From Paraclostridium tenue (GTDB lineage Bacteria > Bacillota > Clostridia > Peptostreptococcales > Peptostreptococcaceae): 64,000 nucleotides of DNA. This document shows positions 63,550-64,000 of the stretch, in pieces. Every line of letters starts with the position of its first letter. The first letter of the stretch is position 1. The position numbers and the translations under genes are program-made. Under the pieces are notes generated by a model. The model ran no database searches, was not told the DNA's origin, and saw nothing but the letters and a program-made list of their open reading frames with translations. The stretch covers positions 1-64,000 of the forward strand of contig NZ_BAAACP010000003.1 in NCBI RefSeq assembly GCF_039521565.1, given 5' to 3'.

Positions 63550-64000
63550 ATGAAAGATATATTCAAATTAGGGAGTATATTATTTTTAATATGTGCTGTA
63601 GCAGCTTTATTATTAAGTGTAACTAATAATATAACTGAGCCGGTTATAAAAGAAAGAAATATACAAGCAAATAATGAATCAAGAAAAGAAGTGCTTAAAG
63701 AAGCTGAAGAGTTTAAGCAATTAGATAATGTTAAAGCTAACTTAGTAGAGGAAGTATATGAGGGATTAAAAGGTGATGAAGTAGTTGGTTATACTATTAA
63801 AACTGTTCCTAAGGGGTATGGAGGAAAAGTAGAAGTTATGATAGGTATATCTCAAGATGGAAAAATTACAGGAGTAAAAGTTGGGAATCATTCAGAGACT
63901 CCAGGTCTTGGATCTAAGGCTTCAGAACCAACATTTAAAGATCAATTTAATGGAAAGAGTACAGAAAAACCTTTAATAGTTGTAAAAGGAAGTGCAAGTA
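63550..64000 (+). CDS. rnfG: Rnf electron transport complex subunit G (partial, 3' end outside window)
   Basis: The first 150 residues of RnfG, starting directly after the rnfD stop codon (TAA-ATG overlap), with GGGGAGGTGG upstream. One N-terminal membrane helix (IFKLGSILFLICAVAALLLS) is followed by an extracytoplasmic FMN-binding domain (GYTIKTVPKGYGGKVEVMIG, VGNHSETPGLGSKAS). The FMN-attachment Thr lies beyond the window. In clostridia the order is rnfCDGEAB, so the remaining genes should follow. Confidence 0.93.
   Translation, partial: MKDIFKLGSILFLICAVAALLLSVTNNITEPVIKERNIQANNESRKEVLKEAEEFKQLDNVKANLVEEVYEGLKGDEVVGYTIKTVPKGYGGKVEVMIGISQDGKITGVKVGNHSETPGLGSKASEPTFKDQFNGKSTEKPLIVVKGSAS

Overview
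This is low-GC Firmicutes DNA (AT-rich, AGA/ATA-rich codons, strong G-rich Shine-Dalgarno sites). A close homologue of the exosporium protein CdeC, together with Rnf, homodimeric pyruvate:ferredoxin oxidoreductase and spoVB, points to a spore-forming anaerobe of the Peptostreptococcaceae (Clostridioides / Paeniclostridium / Paraclostridium / Romboutsia group). The family assignment comes from recognised protein sequence and gene content, not from a database search.

Layout. 1-500: the 3' part of a 5S rRNA gene and a small unknown gene. 520-17400: a seven-gene, mostly overlapping DNA end-processing operon. It starts with three genes I cannot match to a characterised system (a helicase-like protein without Walker A, an intact UvrD-type helicase and a small Fe-S PD-(D/E)XK nuclease) and continues with addB, addA, sbcD and sbcC. 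A LexA-box-like sequence overlaps its promoter. 17400-25150: housekeeping genes (siroheme reductase-like protein, CNNM/CorC transporter, pepT, phosphodiesterase, NAD kinase, RluA-type pseudouridine synthase, nucleoid-associated protein, acyl carrier protein). 25240-27420: an array of five tiny Trp/Cys/Gly-rich two-helix membrane proteins, with sigma-K-like promoters in front of three of them. 27530-35400: a LacI-family regulator and a complete histidine-degradation operon, hutH-hutU-ftcD-hutI-fchA. 35430-42580: a sporulation-flavoured block with a Lys-rich protein, a divergent acidic protein under a near-perfect sigma-K promoter, 6S RNA, two beta-propeller-like proteins around a cdeC homologue, spoVB and a PHP phosphatase. 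42690-57390: MocR regulator, DUF896 protein, M18 aminopeptidase, LysR regulator, lipoprotein, nifJ, tRNA-Leu(CAA), then polA-coaE-lytic transglycosylase-oligopeptide-binding lipoprotein-metal chaperone. 57390-64000: arginase, a structured intergenic region, three extracytoplasmic or unknown proteins, and the start of the rnf operon (rnfC, rnfD, partial rnfG).

How they fit together. Histidine degradation, arginase, peptidases, PFOR and Rnf fit an amino-acid-fermenting anaerobe that conserves energy through ferredoxin. The sporulation genes appear to share late mother-cell promoters of the form AAC(A/C)-N15/16-CATAnnnT(A/T), which links the small-protein array, the acidic protein and cdeC into one predicted coat/exosporium regulon. 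The most promising undescribed systems are the three-gene helicase-nuclease set at 574-5429 and the small-protein array at 25774-27361.
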